Made by a program: the position numbers and the translations under genes
From: Cyclina sinensis
Taxonomy: Eukaryota; Mollusca; Bivalvia; Venerida; Veneridae
Direction of reading: 5' to 3'
Assembly: GCA_012932295.1 (NCBI GenBank)
Contig: JAAONU010000009.1
Location: 4,452,203-4,516,202 of the forward strand
DNA length: 64,000 nt
Notes under the pieces: model-generated
Database searches by the model: none
Told to the model about the DNA's origin: nothing
What the model saw: the letters and a program-made list of their open reading frames with translations, nothing else
Part shown: in pieces, positions 23,187 through 33,230 of the stretch
How the letters are laid out: each line of letters opens with the position of its first letter
How positions within the stretch are numbered: the first letter of the stretch is position 1

Positions 23187-25368
23187 TTATTTCACCTCAG
23201 CAGGCATGGGGTTACCATTCAACGCTTCAATAATATTCCTAGCACATAATTCTGACATTGCATTCCTTGATTTCAACGTGGCACTGGCTATATGTGGAAG
23301 AACAACACAATTGTCTAGTGTCAACAATGGGTGGTCTGTGGTTGCGGCTCTGGGGTAGTGACATCTAGCCCTGCCCCTAAGATTTCTCCAGATTTCAGAG
23401 CTTGATATAAATCGTCCTGATTCACCAGTCCTCCTCGACTTGTGTTGATAAAAATAGCTATTTTCTTCATTTTCTTAAAAGCATTTGCATTCATCAGTCC
23501 TATATTTTCTTTAGTAAGCGCACAGCAACCAAGAACAAAATCAGACTCTGCTAGAAGCTTGTCGAATGACGCTAATTCCGCCGGAAGTTGCTTTGCGTAA
23601 TCTTTTTCTTCGGTGTCTGTGTAAAGAATTTTTGACACACCAAAAGGTTTCAGCCTTTCACCGACAGCAAATCCTATCCTTCCAAGACCTTTTCAAAAGC
23701 AGAATTAAAATTAGAATACTTTCCTGGATAATTTTTCAAATAAATATGATCACCTATTTACATCATTTGACATTTTAAAGACATTCATTTCACTGCATTG
23801 AGTTTTCTGCACAACTTATATTTCCTACTGCTTCTATGTAAAGACAACAAAAAGCACAGCTTTCAAGGATAGGCCAACCTTTGAGGAAATGTTAATTTCT
23901 ACTAGCAGTAAGACTTAGTGGTTTTAGCTTTTTGGAAAGAAGAGTTTTACACGTGACAAATGTAACAAGTCGCATTTCTGTGGACTGTTTTATGCATTTT
24001 GGTATTTCTGATAGGTTTCAGAAGATGGAGCAGTCAGTCAACAGTTTTCCAGTTAGGTTCTTACGTATGGTTTCTACACCGTCTCTTTCCAATGGAACTG
24101 GGGTGTTAAGAAAGTGCTAAGTATACTAATATGTACCTATTATACCGACGGTTGATCCGTCAAGACCTTGCCCACACAGCCAGAGTGGTTTCCAAGTTCC
24201 CCAACTGCCATCCTTTACTGCCTGAATACCTACTCACGAAAACAGTAAGACGAATTTACAAATTACTAACTCAATTATGAAACTCTTCGCTGGAAATGAT
24301 GTTAAACTATCTTAATTCACCCACGATCCATTTTAAACAAATTTTCTTAAAACACATTAAATCTTTTGATGCTTATGTCTTCATTACGAATCCACAGTAA
24401 CAGTTTTAAGTTCTATTAAATTACAGGGAGCTCCGTCAAAACAAACCCAACTGCCGTGGGATCGATTAGACATCAATTGTTCCATCCATTTCAGGGTTCA
24501 ATAAAACTTGAAACCCTTTAGCAAAACAGATTGAATGTAAAATTGAGCAGTTAAACTTAAAGACCAATTTCATAGAGAGACAGACGGACCGACAGACAGT
24601 CAGACAGATAGATATACCCTCTTTAATTCTTCTTGACACAGTCAATAACAGGGTTACGGTCAGTTCAGCCGTTGCATTTGTGAGAACGTTTGGAGTGAAT
24701 CCAACTGGTATACCACGCCTTCTACATTCTGCAACATCCACGTGATCATATCCTACGGACATCGTGCTAATAGCTTTAAGGCTGGGACCTAAAACGTACT
24801 TTATACTTTTTAAGATCACATATCATTTGGTAGAGAGCATTTAGCAGACAGTAATTTATTGTATGAAATTAAAATATTTTTAAACGCATCAATTAGATTT
24901 TTTTATTATTCGTGGTTTTACGATGACTACATTTTATCTTCGAACGACTAAGAGCCGTATAAGAAATATTTACGTCGCACAATAAAAGTGTGCATAAAGA
25001 GTCGAGCAGAAAATTTACATTAACACCGACATCTATATATCTTCCTACAAACCTGCAGAGTCCAAAATTTCTGCATCTATTTTGTCCGTTAACAAACAAA
25101 AAAGCCCGTCTATCCCTCTGACCCGTTTCTTTAGCTCTTCGCGCTGAATAGCGTCGTCTGATTCCCACTGTGTTAACTCAGATTTATCCCTCAGGTATAT
25201 AATCCCATCCTCCGGTACATTTCGTGTAACGAATATTTTTGGTAATTTCGTGGTTGAAGACATTGTTCTCAGTGTAGAAGCTGTTATCAACGATTTTATA
25301 TGTGAATTGACCCTACGTGTGCGAACATAAACTGACGAAAATACACTGATAACGCGTCCAGGTCGCAT
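23187..25368 (-). CDS. GRHPR: Glyoxylate/hydroxypyruvate reductase (GRHPR-type), with a frameshift in the last exon
   Basis: Minus-strand exons 25053-25368, 24618-24788, 24137-24229 and 23187-23688 have matching phases. From the ATG at 25263 ([17 protein letters not shown]) they give about 325 residues, close to the vertebrate enzyme at 328. The family is shown by [14 protein letters not shown], the stretch [18 protein letters not shown], the NAD(P)-binding [16 protein letters not shown], the [15 protein letters not shown] active-site region and LPHIASAT with the catalytic His. It reduces glyoxylate and hydroxypyruvate. In the last exon one base is missing near 23338-23345: the frame reads [14 protein letters not shown] and stops, while the family continuation ([21 protein letters not shown]) lies in the next frame. 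This may be a sequencing error, a null allele or a young pseudogene. An upstream in-frame ATG at 25368 would add an Arg-rich, acid-free leader that resembles a mitochondrial targeting peptide. Confidence 0.88.
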
Positions 25369-25916
25369 TATAGCGTTCACTAATTGTACAAAGTTTATAC
25401 ATCGGACTGAACTGGATGATGAGGCCCGAAAGAACGCCTCGAAATATGAAATACCATAGTATAAACTGTAAAATACCAAACTATAAAATTGGTCTACTTT
25501 CGGAGGCGAAATAGTCAGACTAGAAGTACTAGTATTAAATATACACGTAGCTGTAGCCGCTTAATTGTCAGACAACTGAAGAAATAGATGAGTGCGCAGT
25601 CATTTGCATTCGCAGAATATTTTACAGATTTGACCATGTAAATCCCATCAAAATACCAACTATAGGTCTTACACAATGTGAACACCTGATCTAAAAAGAA
25701 AGAAAACTCGATTTTAAATATGAAAGTTTGCTTTGCCTTGTCAGTCAATCTTGACGTGACTGTTGAAAACGCCTGCTTACATATTTTACAAAAGTTCTGA
25801 AGATTTCTAGTATTCAGTGTATTTGTCGAGTCAGTTCCTCTGTAGCATAATATTTGTTAACCTTCTAAGAGAAAGGAGACAAAAATATTGTTTGCTTATC
25901 TACTCTTGAACTTAGT
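25369..25916. other. Likely GRHPR promoter region, nothing specific seen
   Basis: The stretch between the GRHPR start and U5 copy 3 should hold the GRHPR promoter and leader. No TATA box or other clear site was recognised. Confidence 0.4.
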
Positions 25917-26036
25917 AGTGACCACTCTTTCGAGAGGCTTCAGAAATATGTCTACAGACTCATTGATTGTTCCACTGCACGGAAATCTTTAGTAAAAGGC
26001 GAAAGATTTATTCGTGACTGTACTGAAACCAGAGTT
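25917..26036 (-). ncRNA. U5 spliceosomal snRNA (copy 3, possibly decaying)
   Basis: A 120-nt U5 copy on the minus strand with intact loop I and its closing stem. Compared with the other five it has two changes that break base pairs: nucleotide 14 C to G in the lower stem (TTTCACT becomes TTTCAGT), and G113 to T in the 3' hairpin (GAGGGG becomes GAGTGG). The -55 and -103 elements are present upstream. It is head-to-head with copy 4, 0.76 kb away. Confidence 0.85.
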
Positions 26037-26076
26037 ACTCCAAATGACAAATTTTTAAGTTTAACTACGGTAACTG

Positions 26077-26091
26077 TAAATACATTGTTCT
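26077..26091 (-). promoter_or_regulatory. Proximal element (PSE-like) of U5 copy 3
   Basis: The minus strand reads AGAACAATGTATTTA at -55 to -41 from the U5 start. The same motif, at the same distance within one base, stands before copies 4, 5 and 6, although the rest of the flank has diverged. Position and conservation fit the proximal sequence element bound by SNAPc. A further TTTGCAAA lies at 26132-26139 (-96 to -103). Confidence 0.7.
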
Positions 26092-26739
26092 AAAGTATAG
26101 TGATTATATAAAATATCAAACTTTATTGTTTTTTGCAAACGATATATACTAATTGGAAAGATTTTAAGTTCTCTAAATTAACATACATTAACTGTCTGAA
26201 AATTTGAATATAAAGTATTTTCTTTGCTAAAGGGAGGTAATTAAAAACGTATGTTAATGCATAGAACATTTAAAATGAAACATTGATTCACTGGTCTCTA
26301 CTGTATGATTAATAAGCATACCATTGATTTTGAAACTGGCTGTATTAGGTCAAAAAGTTGGATATATTGTAACAATAAAAGAAGAGTTAAAACAAGTTAA
26401 AAATATGATTTTGTAGATAAAGTTCTGCCTGAAATTTTCACTTTTTATGATCTATTTATCCGAAACGAAACTGAGAGACTATTTGTCAGTCCAATGACTG
26501 AGACCAGAGACATATTGTTTTATATGTCTCTGCAGAGACTAATAACTAATTACGTCTTTATGTTTAATGTATAAACATACGGTACAATTAGCTCCCTTTA
26601 ATAAAAAAAAACATCTATCTTCATGATTTATTCAAAATTTGGAAAGCTTGTAAAGTACAACATAAAATTATTTTTAAATTATCATATATTGTTTACAAAA
26701 AGATAATAATTTTGACAACTTGTTTAATAGCTATTATAT

Positions 26740-26759
26740 AGAATAATGTATTTACAAAC
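26740..26759 (+). promoter_or_regulatory. Proximal element (PSE-like) of U5 copy 4
   Basis: AGAATAATGTATTTACAAAC starts at -55 from copy 4. The companion element reads TTTACAAA at 26692-26699 (-103), one base different from the TTTGCAAA at copies 3, 5 and 6. Confidence 0.7.
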
Positions 26760-26794
26760 GTTTTATTTATATTTTAAAATTTGTTATATGGAGT

Positions 26795-26914
26795 AACTCT
26801 GGTTTCACTACAGTCACGAATAAATCTTTCGCCTTTTACTAAAGATTTCCGTGCAGTGGAACAATCAATGAGTCTGTAGACATATTTCTGAAGCCCCTCG
26901 AGAGAGGGGTCACT
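26795..26914 (+). ncRNA. U5 spliceosomal snRNA (copy 4)
   Basis: A 120-nt U5 with all stems intact. Its 3' hairpin reads CCCCTC-GAGA-GAGGGG: the stem has gained a C-G pair in place of U-G, and the loop has changed from GAAA to GAGA, which is still a GNRA tetraloop. Downstream, 'aataaagcaaacaga' resembles the metazoan snRNA 3' box that directs Integrator cleavage. The Tc1 element begins 166 bp further on. Confidence 0.93.
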
Positions 26915-27079
26915 AACTATTTCAATAAAGCAAACAGATTGGAAAGCTCCTGGTTAGATACGTCGATGAATAGAAAGGAAACGTGGCGAGGGATACGGAT
27001 GACCTTTGAGAAAAACAATATTCAAACAACAAAATTGTCTACCGACAGCATTTATTATCAAAGTAACACTTCAGGAATG

Positions 27080-28602
27080 TATACTAACGGAAAAATATAA
27101 CTGTGCATACTTCAAGGTATAGAATTTTTTTTAATAATAGGAATAGTAACATAAAACTTTGCAAATTAGCCAATCAACGTTTTATTTCTAACAATCAATA
27201 CAAACACTTCATGATGTAAAACAATTTTTACAGTAACAAGGCGCAGAATTTGACAGGTATGAAATCTGATTTCACAAGGTCAGTATCGTGTGTGGCCTCC
27301 ATTGGCGTTCAAGCAAGCACGGCAGCGACGAGGCATAGAGGCAACTAAGTAAAACCAAGGCGATAACTGCCTGTGGAATGGTGTTCCAGATGTTGACCAA
27401 TGTCTGCGCTAGTTGGTCCAGCGTGAGAGGTTGGTTACGTCTTTGACGGAGGCGTCTCTTCATCTCATCCCAAACGTGCTCAATTGGTGAAAGATCTGGT
27501 GAAACAGCGGGCCAGGGTAAGACACTCACGTTTTGCTGAGCCAGAAACCCGGTAACTACACGTGCTACATGTGGCCGAGCGTTGTCTTGTTGAAACGTCA
27601 TGTTACGCCCTTGACGTTGAAGAAATGGCAGCACGTGGGGTATGACAATCTCATCTCTGTAACGAACACCCGTTAAATTGCCACGGACAATTACAAGCTG
27701 GGTCCTGCCTTGAGATGAGATACCTCCCCAAACCATTATCGACCCACCACCACCAAAACGTTGACGTTGAAAAACACAGGGATCCAAGTAACGTTCTCCG
27801 CGACGCCTGTATACACGAACTCGTCCGTCCGAACTTTCTAAGTGAAACCGCGACTTGTCAGTAAACAGAACATTATTCCAATATGCTCTTGGAAGCCTTA
27901 GATACTGTCTGCACCACTGACGTCGACGTTGTCGATGACGTAAGAGAAGAGTAGGACGTATCGCAGGACGTCGTGGAGTAATGCTGTGCTCTCTTAATCG
28001 GTTTCTAACAGTTCGTCCACTGATAGGTCTCAAGCCAGGAATTGTTCGTGCTGTTAATGTGGCCGGTTGAAATCGAATCCGTAGGTGTGTAAGCCGGATA
28101 TAATTGTCTTGACGGATTGACGTCACACGTGGACGCCCTGGACGTGGTAGATCACGGACGTTGCCACGTTGCTGAAATCGTCGCCAAAGTGCTGATATGG
28201 TGTTTCGGTGAACACCAAAACGCTGCGCAACCGCATTTTGAGCAATGCCTGCTTGGAGCATACCGACGGCACGTAGGCGATCATTTTCTGAGATGCGTGG
28301 CATTGTCTTCAAAGACTTAAAATCCAAATTAAGGTGTTTTTCTGAACTGCTGGGTAGCTCACTATAATTTGACGGTTAAAATAACTCGAAACAGCATGTA
28401 CGAGGATGTTAACATAAAGAAACACGTAAAAAGCGACACCGTTACGGGCTATAAATTTTGCACGTGCAACTCGCGAAAAGCAGTATTATTGAAACAAGAT
28501 TACCTTGTGAATTACACAAAAGAAATCTGCTAAAATAATTTTATACCTAATAAAAGATATTAAGTATTTTAGTGTGCACAGTTATATTTTTCCGTCAGTA
28601 TA
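27080..28602 (-). mobile_element. Tc1/mariner-type DNA transposon, 1.52 kb
   Basis: Ends are inverted repeats: TATACTAACGGAAAAATATA at the left and, on the other strand at the right, TATACTGACGGAAAAATATA, continuing into ACTGTGCA. Each end starts with TA, the target duplicated by Tc1 elements. Inside is a single transposase frame. The DNA outside both ends lines up with the undisturbed junction between the next two U5 units (near 29,510-29,560), so the insertion came after the array had formed. Confidence 0.92.
27272..28327 (-). pseudogene. Tc1-family transposase with a frameshifted C-terminus
   Basis: The frame of 351 codons probably starts at the second Met (MPRISENDRLRAVGML, ATG at 28303). 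An N-terminal helix-turn-helix half (QNAVAQRFGVHRNTISALW) and the GRPR-type hook (PRPGRPRVTS) bind the ends. The catalytic triad is visible: Asp in LFTDKSRFHL, Asp in FQQDNARPH and Glu in SPIEHVWDEM, with 34-residue type spacing between the last two. Near 27342-27362 the frame shifts after WNTIPQAVI: the family tail (MPRRCRACLNANGGHTRY and a stop at 27280-27282) continues in another frame. The catalytic core is open, so decay is recent. It could be complemented by other copies. Confidence 0.9.
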
Positions 28603-29201
28603 TATTCGATTTTATTTTAGTGTCTCTATTAACAATACAAACTCGGAGAGGTAAAGCCAAAAATAGGCATACAAGTAGATGAGATGTATAGTATATAATT
28701 TAACTACACACCTTTTTGAAGATGTTATACGATAATGTAAATATTTAAATAATGCAATCATTCTTATAGAGCCTCTATGAAACACTGAAACTTGAGCTAG
28801 AGATGGTAAATAAATTATTCTGACTAGATGAGACTCTGTTGTCAATCATTGCAATATGTATTTATGTCCTCGGGACCTTTACCACTGGAATTGACAGGTC
28901 AAAAGGTTGTAAGTCATATTGTAATAAAATTAAATAAAAAATAAACGCAATTGAGTAATACTGCAGATAAAGTTCTGCCTGAAACCGTATACTTATTATT
29001 ATCAGTTATTCAGTCCAATGAATTAAAATTTCTTTAAATGTGTTACGGTAAAATTATCTCCCTTTAAAAAAATATACATTAATATTCTAAATTTGTAGAA
29101 AAGAAAAAGTTTTAATATAAAAGAACTTGACTATTTACCCACTATTATGTATTATTTGCAAAACAATATAACTTTGATACTTTGTATGAATTCTATAATG
29201 T

Positions 29202-29221
29202 AAAACAATGTATTTATAATC
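29202..29221 (+). promoter_or_regulatory. Proximal element (PSE-like) of U5 copy 5
   Basis: AAAACAATGTATTTATAATC begins at -54 from copy 5. TTTGCAAA stands at 29155-29162 (-101). Both match the arrangement at copies 3, 4 and 6. Confidence 0.7.
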
Positions 29222-29255
29222 ATTTTATTTAAACTTTATATTTGGCTATCTGCTC

Positions 29256-29375
29256 AACTCTGGTTTCACTACAGTCACGAATAAATCTTTCGCCTTTTAC
29301 TAAAGATTTCCGTGCAGTGGAACAATCAATGAGTCTGTTGACGTATTTCTGAAGCCCCTCGAAAGAGGGGTCACT
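29256..29375 (+). ncRNA. U5 spliceosomal snRNA (copy 5)
   Basis: A 120-nt U5 with every structural part intact and a perfect 3' hairpin CCCCTC-GAAA-GAGGGG. It differs from copies 1 and 2 at few places: U102 to C, which strengthens the hairpin, and nucleotide 84 A to T in the single-stranded stretch before the Sm-like site. With its -54 and -101 elements, this is one of the best candidates for an active gene here. Confidence 0.95.
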
Positions 29376-30710
29376 AACAAGTTCATATAGTCTGTGTGAT
29401 CTTAATGCAATATAACGCGCGGTAAACAGTTTAAAAATTTCGTTCCAGCGCTGTCTGAGAAAAACAATCTTCTGACCGCAAAATTGTAAACCGACAAGTT
29501 GCACTTTAGGAACATACTTTAGATTAGAAGTTAATATAATTTTATTTTAGAGTCATTATCAAGATAAAAACTATTCGTGCTGATTTTTAGCTTCGGACTA
29601 TTTTAAATGGAGGTGTAAATTCAGAAATAGGCACACCAGCAGATGCCAATAATGGCCTTATATTATTGAGCTGTACACCTTTTTTTTAAATATATTAATA
29701 TTGTAATATTGAAATCAGTATTGATTTATTATTCATAAAGAGCCACTATAAAACACTAAAACTTTTCTGTTCTGTTATGTTGTATTCATGTGACTTATTT
29801 TAAAGTCGTTGGGCCTTTGGCAAGTCGTTGGGCCTTTGGCACATTACTGATATTGTTTATTTGTCGATGAAGTTTTATCACTATTGTTGTTGTTGTTGTT
29901 ATTGTCACGTTTAGCGTATGTGCAGGATATATTATCCTGAAATTCTGAAGCTAAGACATTTCCGTTATTATTATTATTATCTTTTTCATTCACAGATTGG
30001 TATTTAATTTACTTTAATATACTTTAACTCAACTCGACTGAACATTCGTTTAGGTTCTTGTCTGTTTACATGTAGGTAACAAGATGACATTGTAAGCATT
30101 ATTAAATCATGAAATAAAAACTTTGGTGTAAAAATATCCTATATGAACAAACATTTGGACGGGTTGGTGATTTGCAAAAATTATAGATCTTACAAGTCTT
30201 TATTTTTTGTATAAATAATAATTGTAAAACATTTCGAGTACATGTCTTCTGTATAAGAAAAGTCTCTACATGTCAATCATTGTAATATATAATATTATGT
30301 TCACGTGTAGACGTATTGACCTTTGACACTGGATTCGAAAGGTCAAAACGACGGAAGTCATTGTCTAATAAAATTAAATAAAAAGTTAACGCACTTAAGA
30401 AATACAATATTGTAGATAAAGTTCTGCCTGAAATCATATATATGTTCTCTTTTCATGACTGATTCTTCTGAAACGAAACCGAGAGACTATTTGTCAATCC
30501 TATATGGCAGAGAATAAATCAATATTCTATTTGAGATATGTTTAATGTATATGGTAAAATTATCTCCCTTTAACAAAGAAAATACAAATTTTCTAAATTT
30601 TCAGAAGAAAAATGAATGTCAATAAAGTAGAACTTAAATTCTTTCACAATAATTATACATTTTTTGCAAACAAAATATAATTTTGATACTTTGTATCAAC
30701 TCTGTAATGT

Positions 30711-30730
30711 TGGACAATATATTTACAACC
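30711..30730 (+). promoter_or_regulatory. Proximal element (PSE-like) of U5 copy 6
   Basis: TGGACAATATATTTACAACC begins at -55 from copy 6, and TTTGCAAA lies at 30663-30670 (-103). Confidence 0.7.
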
Positions 30731-30765
30731 ACTGTATTTAAACTTTAAGAGTTCAAAGTGCCTAC

Positions 30766-30885
30766 AACTCTGGTTTCACTACAGTCACGAATAAATCTTT
30801 CGCCTTTTACTAAAGATTTCCGTGCAGTGGAACAATCAATGAGTCTACAGACATATTTCTGAAGCCTCTCGAAAGAGGGGTAACT
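30766..30885 (+). ncRNA. U5 spliceosomal snRNA (copy 6)
   Basis: A 120-nt U5 with intact loop I, stems, Sm-like site and GNRA-capped 3' hairpin. Differences from copy 1 fall only at nucleotides 82, 83 and 88, in the single-stranded stretch between the GAGTC box and the Sm-like site. Confidence 0.95.
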
Positions 30886-31289
30886 ACAACATACACTGAT
30901 CAGTAACATAATAGTTGAGAGAAGTGGGGAAAACTTCTGACGTCAACTTACTTGCATCTTGAAAAAAATGGTATGACCTACGAAAACCGTTACCAAATTA
31001 CTACGACATTGTTTTCGTTTAAAATATACCATACCTAAATATTCTACTATACATGATAAAAAGATACAAAATATCTTTTAATTTTAGTTCTTATAGTGGA
31101 GAGGTAGAAAAATAGGCACACAAGCAGATGACCGTAATGGCCTTAGGTCATTCAACCGCATACTACTATTTCATTGAAAAAATGATAATTATTGTGCAAT
31201 AGTAATAATATAATAATGAAATCAGTTATATGTAGCCTTTATAAAACACTGAAACTTTAGCTTGAGGTTGTAAAACAAATATTCTGACC

Positions 31290-31760
31290 AACTTCAATGG
31301 TCAAATGTGGCCTACTACTTGGCCTAACATAACCCATTTTAGCATTTGACCTCAAAATCAAGATGACTATTCTGACAGTTTCATTTGTCAAATATGCGAC
31401 ATCGAGAGATTTCACAAGGTTTCTCTCTGACCAAAGCTGACCTAGTTTTTGACCTCATGCATTCGTTTCATTTTTTATCTGTAAATTTTCTTCAAAAAAT
31501 TTATGAACATAGTATGAAAAATATTTTCACAATGTTGTCCTTTGATCTAAGCCAGTTAACTTGTATTTTTGAACCCACGTGACCTAGTTTCGAACTTGAC
31601 CTAGGATTTATCGAACAAAAAATTCTACAAACCTACAGTGAAATCAGGTCAGAAATATTTGACTTCATATGATCCAGCAAACTACATTAAAAATATTCTG
31701 ACCTATTTTCATGATGACCAAATAAAATGAATGGCTTTAAGTGTACACAAGATACTAGTG
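31290..31760. repeat. Dispersed repeat with 'gacctagttt' phrases
   Basis: A stretch with recurring phrases such as 'ttgacctcaaaat', 'gacctagttttt' and 'tctgacctattttcatg', in the style of old bivalve dispersed repeats. No coding sense or terminal repeats were seen. From here to 32,230 no gene is recognised. Confidence 0.35.
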
Positions 31761-32227
31761 GTCATTTAAATTGAGCTAGTCCATCAGTTTTTATCCCCTC
31801 TTGAGCAAGTTTCTATTGACCAAGAGATCATCAAGCCAATAATTCTCACTGGCTTGCACTTAGATAACGATGGAAAAATACAAGGTTTTGCTTTGATCCA
31901 GGTTTTCATTCCATCCTACAAAGTCTGACACAAGGTGAGGAAACCTTATTTTTCAAAATGTTCTACCTTTTATTTTCTTGCTAAAGCTGAGAAAAAGTTC
32001 TTCACAATGCTGCTCCCAATTTAACGTCTGCAGCATTGCATTTCTTGAAAGTTTAGTAAGTTAAAATATATCTCAGTCTGGTTAGAATGTGAGAAGTTTG
32101 ATAGCTAAAAGAATGTTGATTTTTTTTGTCTTGATTTCTATGGTTAAGGTCAGTTTTAAACAGCATTTCAGTCAGTTTTGGTAAACAGTTGAATATTTCT
32201 TTGGAAGGAAGTGTAAGATGCCATAAA

Positions 32228-33075
32228 CAAGAGGGCCATGATGGCCCTGGATCACTCACCTGAGTACTTTGCCTGAGGGTCTACCGTTAAGCAAACATCA
32301 GATGCAACATTACATTTTCTAACTGAAGATATTCAAAGATCTCATATTTTATACAAACAAGATTTTCAAAGTTTTCCCTATGTAAAATAAGTTGACCCCC
32401 AGGGCAGGGCCAAATTTGACCCCAGGGGCATAATTTGAACAAACTTGGTAGAGGTCCACAAGACAATGCTACATACTAAATCTTAGTTCTCGGGGACTTG
32501 TGGTTTCAGACAAGAAGATTTTTAAAGTTTTACTATATAAGCCTATGTAAAATCTATTGACCCCCTGGGTAGGGGCCAAATTTGACCCCAGGGACTTAAT
32601 TTGAACAAACTTGGTAGAGGTCCACACGACATTGCTACATACCAAATCTTAAGGCTCAGGGCCTTGTGGTTTCAGACAAGAAGATTTTTAAAGTTTCACT
32701 ATATAAGCCTATGTAAAATCAATTGACCCCAGGGTTGGGGCCAAATTTGACCCCAGGGGCATAATTTGAACAAACTTGATAGAGGTCCACTAGACAATGC
32801 TACATACCAAATCTTAAGGCTCAGGGCCTTGTGGTTTCAGACAAGATTTTCAAAGTTTTTCCTTTAAGTTGCCATAGCAACCAGAGTTCTTGATGGAATT
32901 GAATTCTTTGAACAAGTTTGGTAGAGCTTCATGCAAGGAACATCCCTGGAAAGTTTCATCAAATTTGGCCCAGAGGTTTCAGAGGAGATGTCGTTTGAAC
33001 GAAATTGTTCACGGACGACGGACGAAGTCCAGTCACAATAGCTCACCATAAGCCAAAGGCTCAGGTGAACTAAAA
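32228..33075. mobile_element. Non-autonomous element with internal ~175-bp tandem repeats
   Basis: It starts AACAAGAGGGCCATGATGG and contains TCACCTGAG near the left end and its complement CTCAGGTGA near the right end. Between them are about three copies of a ~175-bp unit with 'cctatgtaaaat', 'ttgaccccagg', 'aatttgaacaaacttggtag' and 'cttgtggtttcagacaag'. There is no coding sequence. Known bivalve repeats have this design of short related ends around a tandem core. The class of transposon that moves it cannot be told from here. Confidence 0.7.
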
Positions 33076-33084
33076 AACATATCT

Positions 33085-33230
33085 TTCACATTGAGAACCT
33101 CGACCATTTACAAGACTTCTACTGGAAGTAATAGGCACAATGAGAACCTCAACTATTTACAAGACTACTACTGGAAGTAACAGGCACATTGAGAACCTCA
33201 ACTATTTACTGATACAAGACTACTACTGAA
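33085..33230. repeat. ~50-bp tandem repeat, three copies
   Basis: Three copies of a unit with 'cacattgagaacctca', 'ctatttacaagactactact' and 'ggaagtaacagg'. It lies just right of the preceding element. From here to 35,108 the DNA is AT-rich and must include the 3' untranslated region of CWC22; nothing else was recognised. Confidence 0.75.

Larger units (their letters stand above)
26220..31300 (+). repeat. Diverged tandem array of U5 gene units
   Basis: Copies 4, 5 and 6 each sit at the end of a unit of about 0.9 to 1.4 kb. Shared landmarks run in the same order: 'aaaataggcacacaagcagatg' type phrases near 28,650, 29,610 and 31,100; 'ataaaacactgaaact' phrases; 'gataaagttctgcctgaaa' near 26,416, 28,968 and 30,414; 'ctccctttaa' or its like; then the -103 and -55 elements and U5. 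Between the RNA genes the units are heavily diverged, while U5 itself is almost unchanged. The Tc1 element splits the array at 27,080. Confidence 0.8.

Noticed and set aside
29229..29504. A minus-strand open frame with a peptide (LQKYVNRLIDCSTARKS) that recurs at six places, looking like a conserved exon
   Set aside because: It is the complement of U5 snRNA. Codon third positions are as conserved as the others, the flanks have no shared splice sites, and the variation follows RNA pairing.
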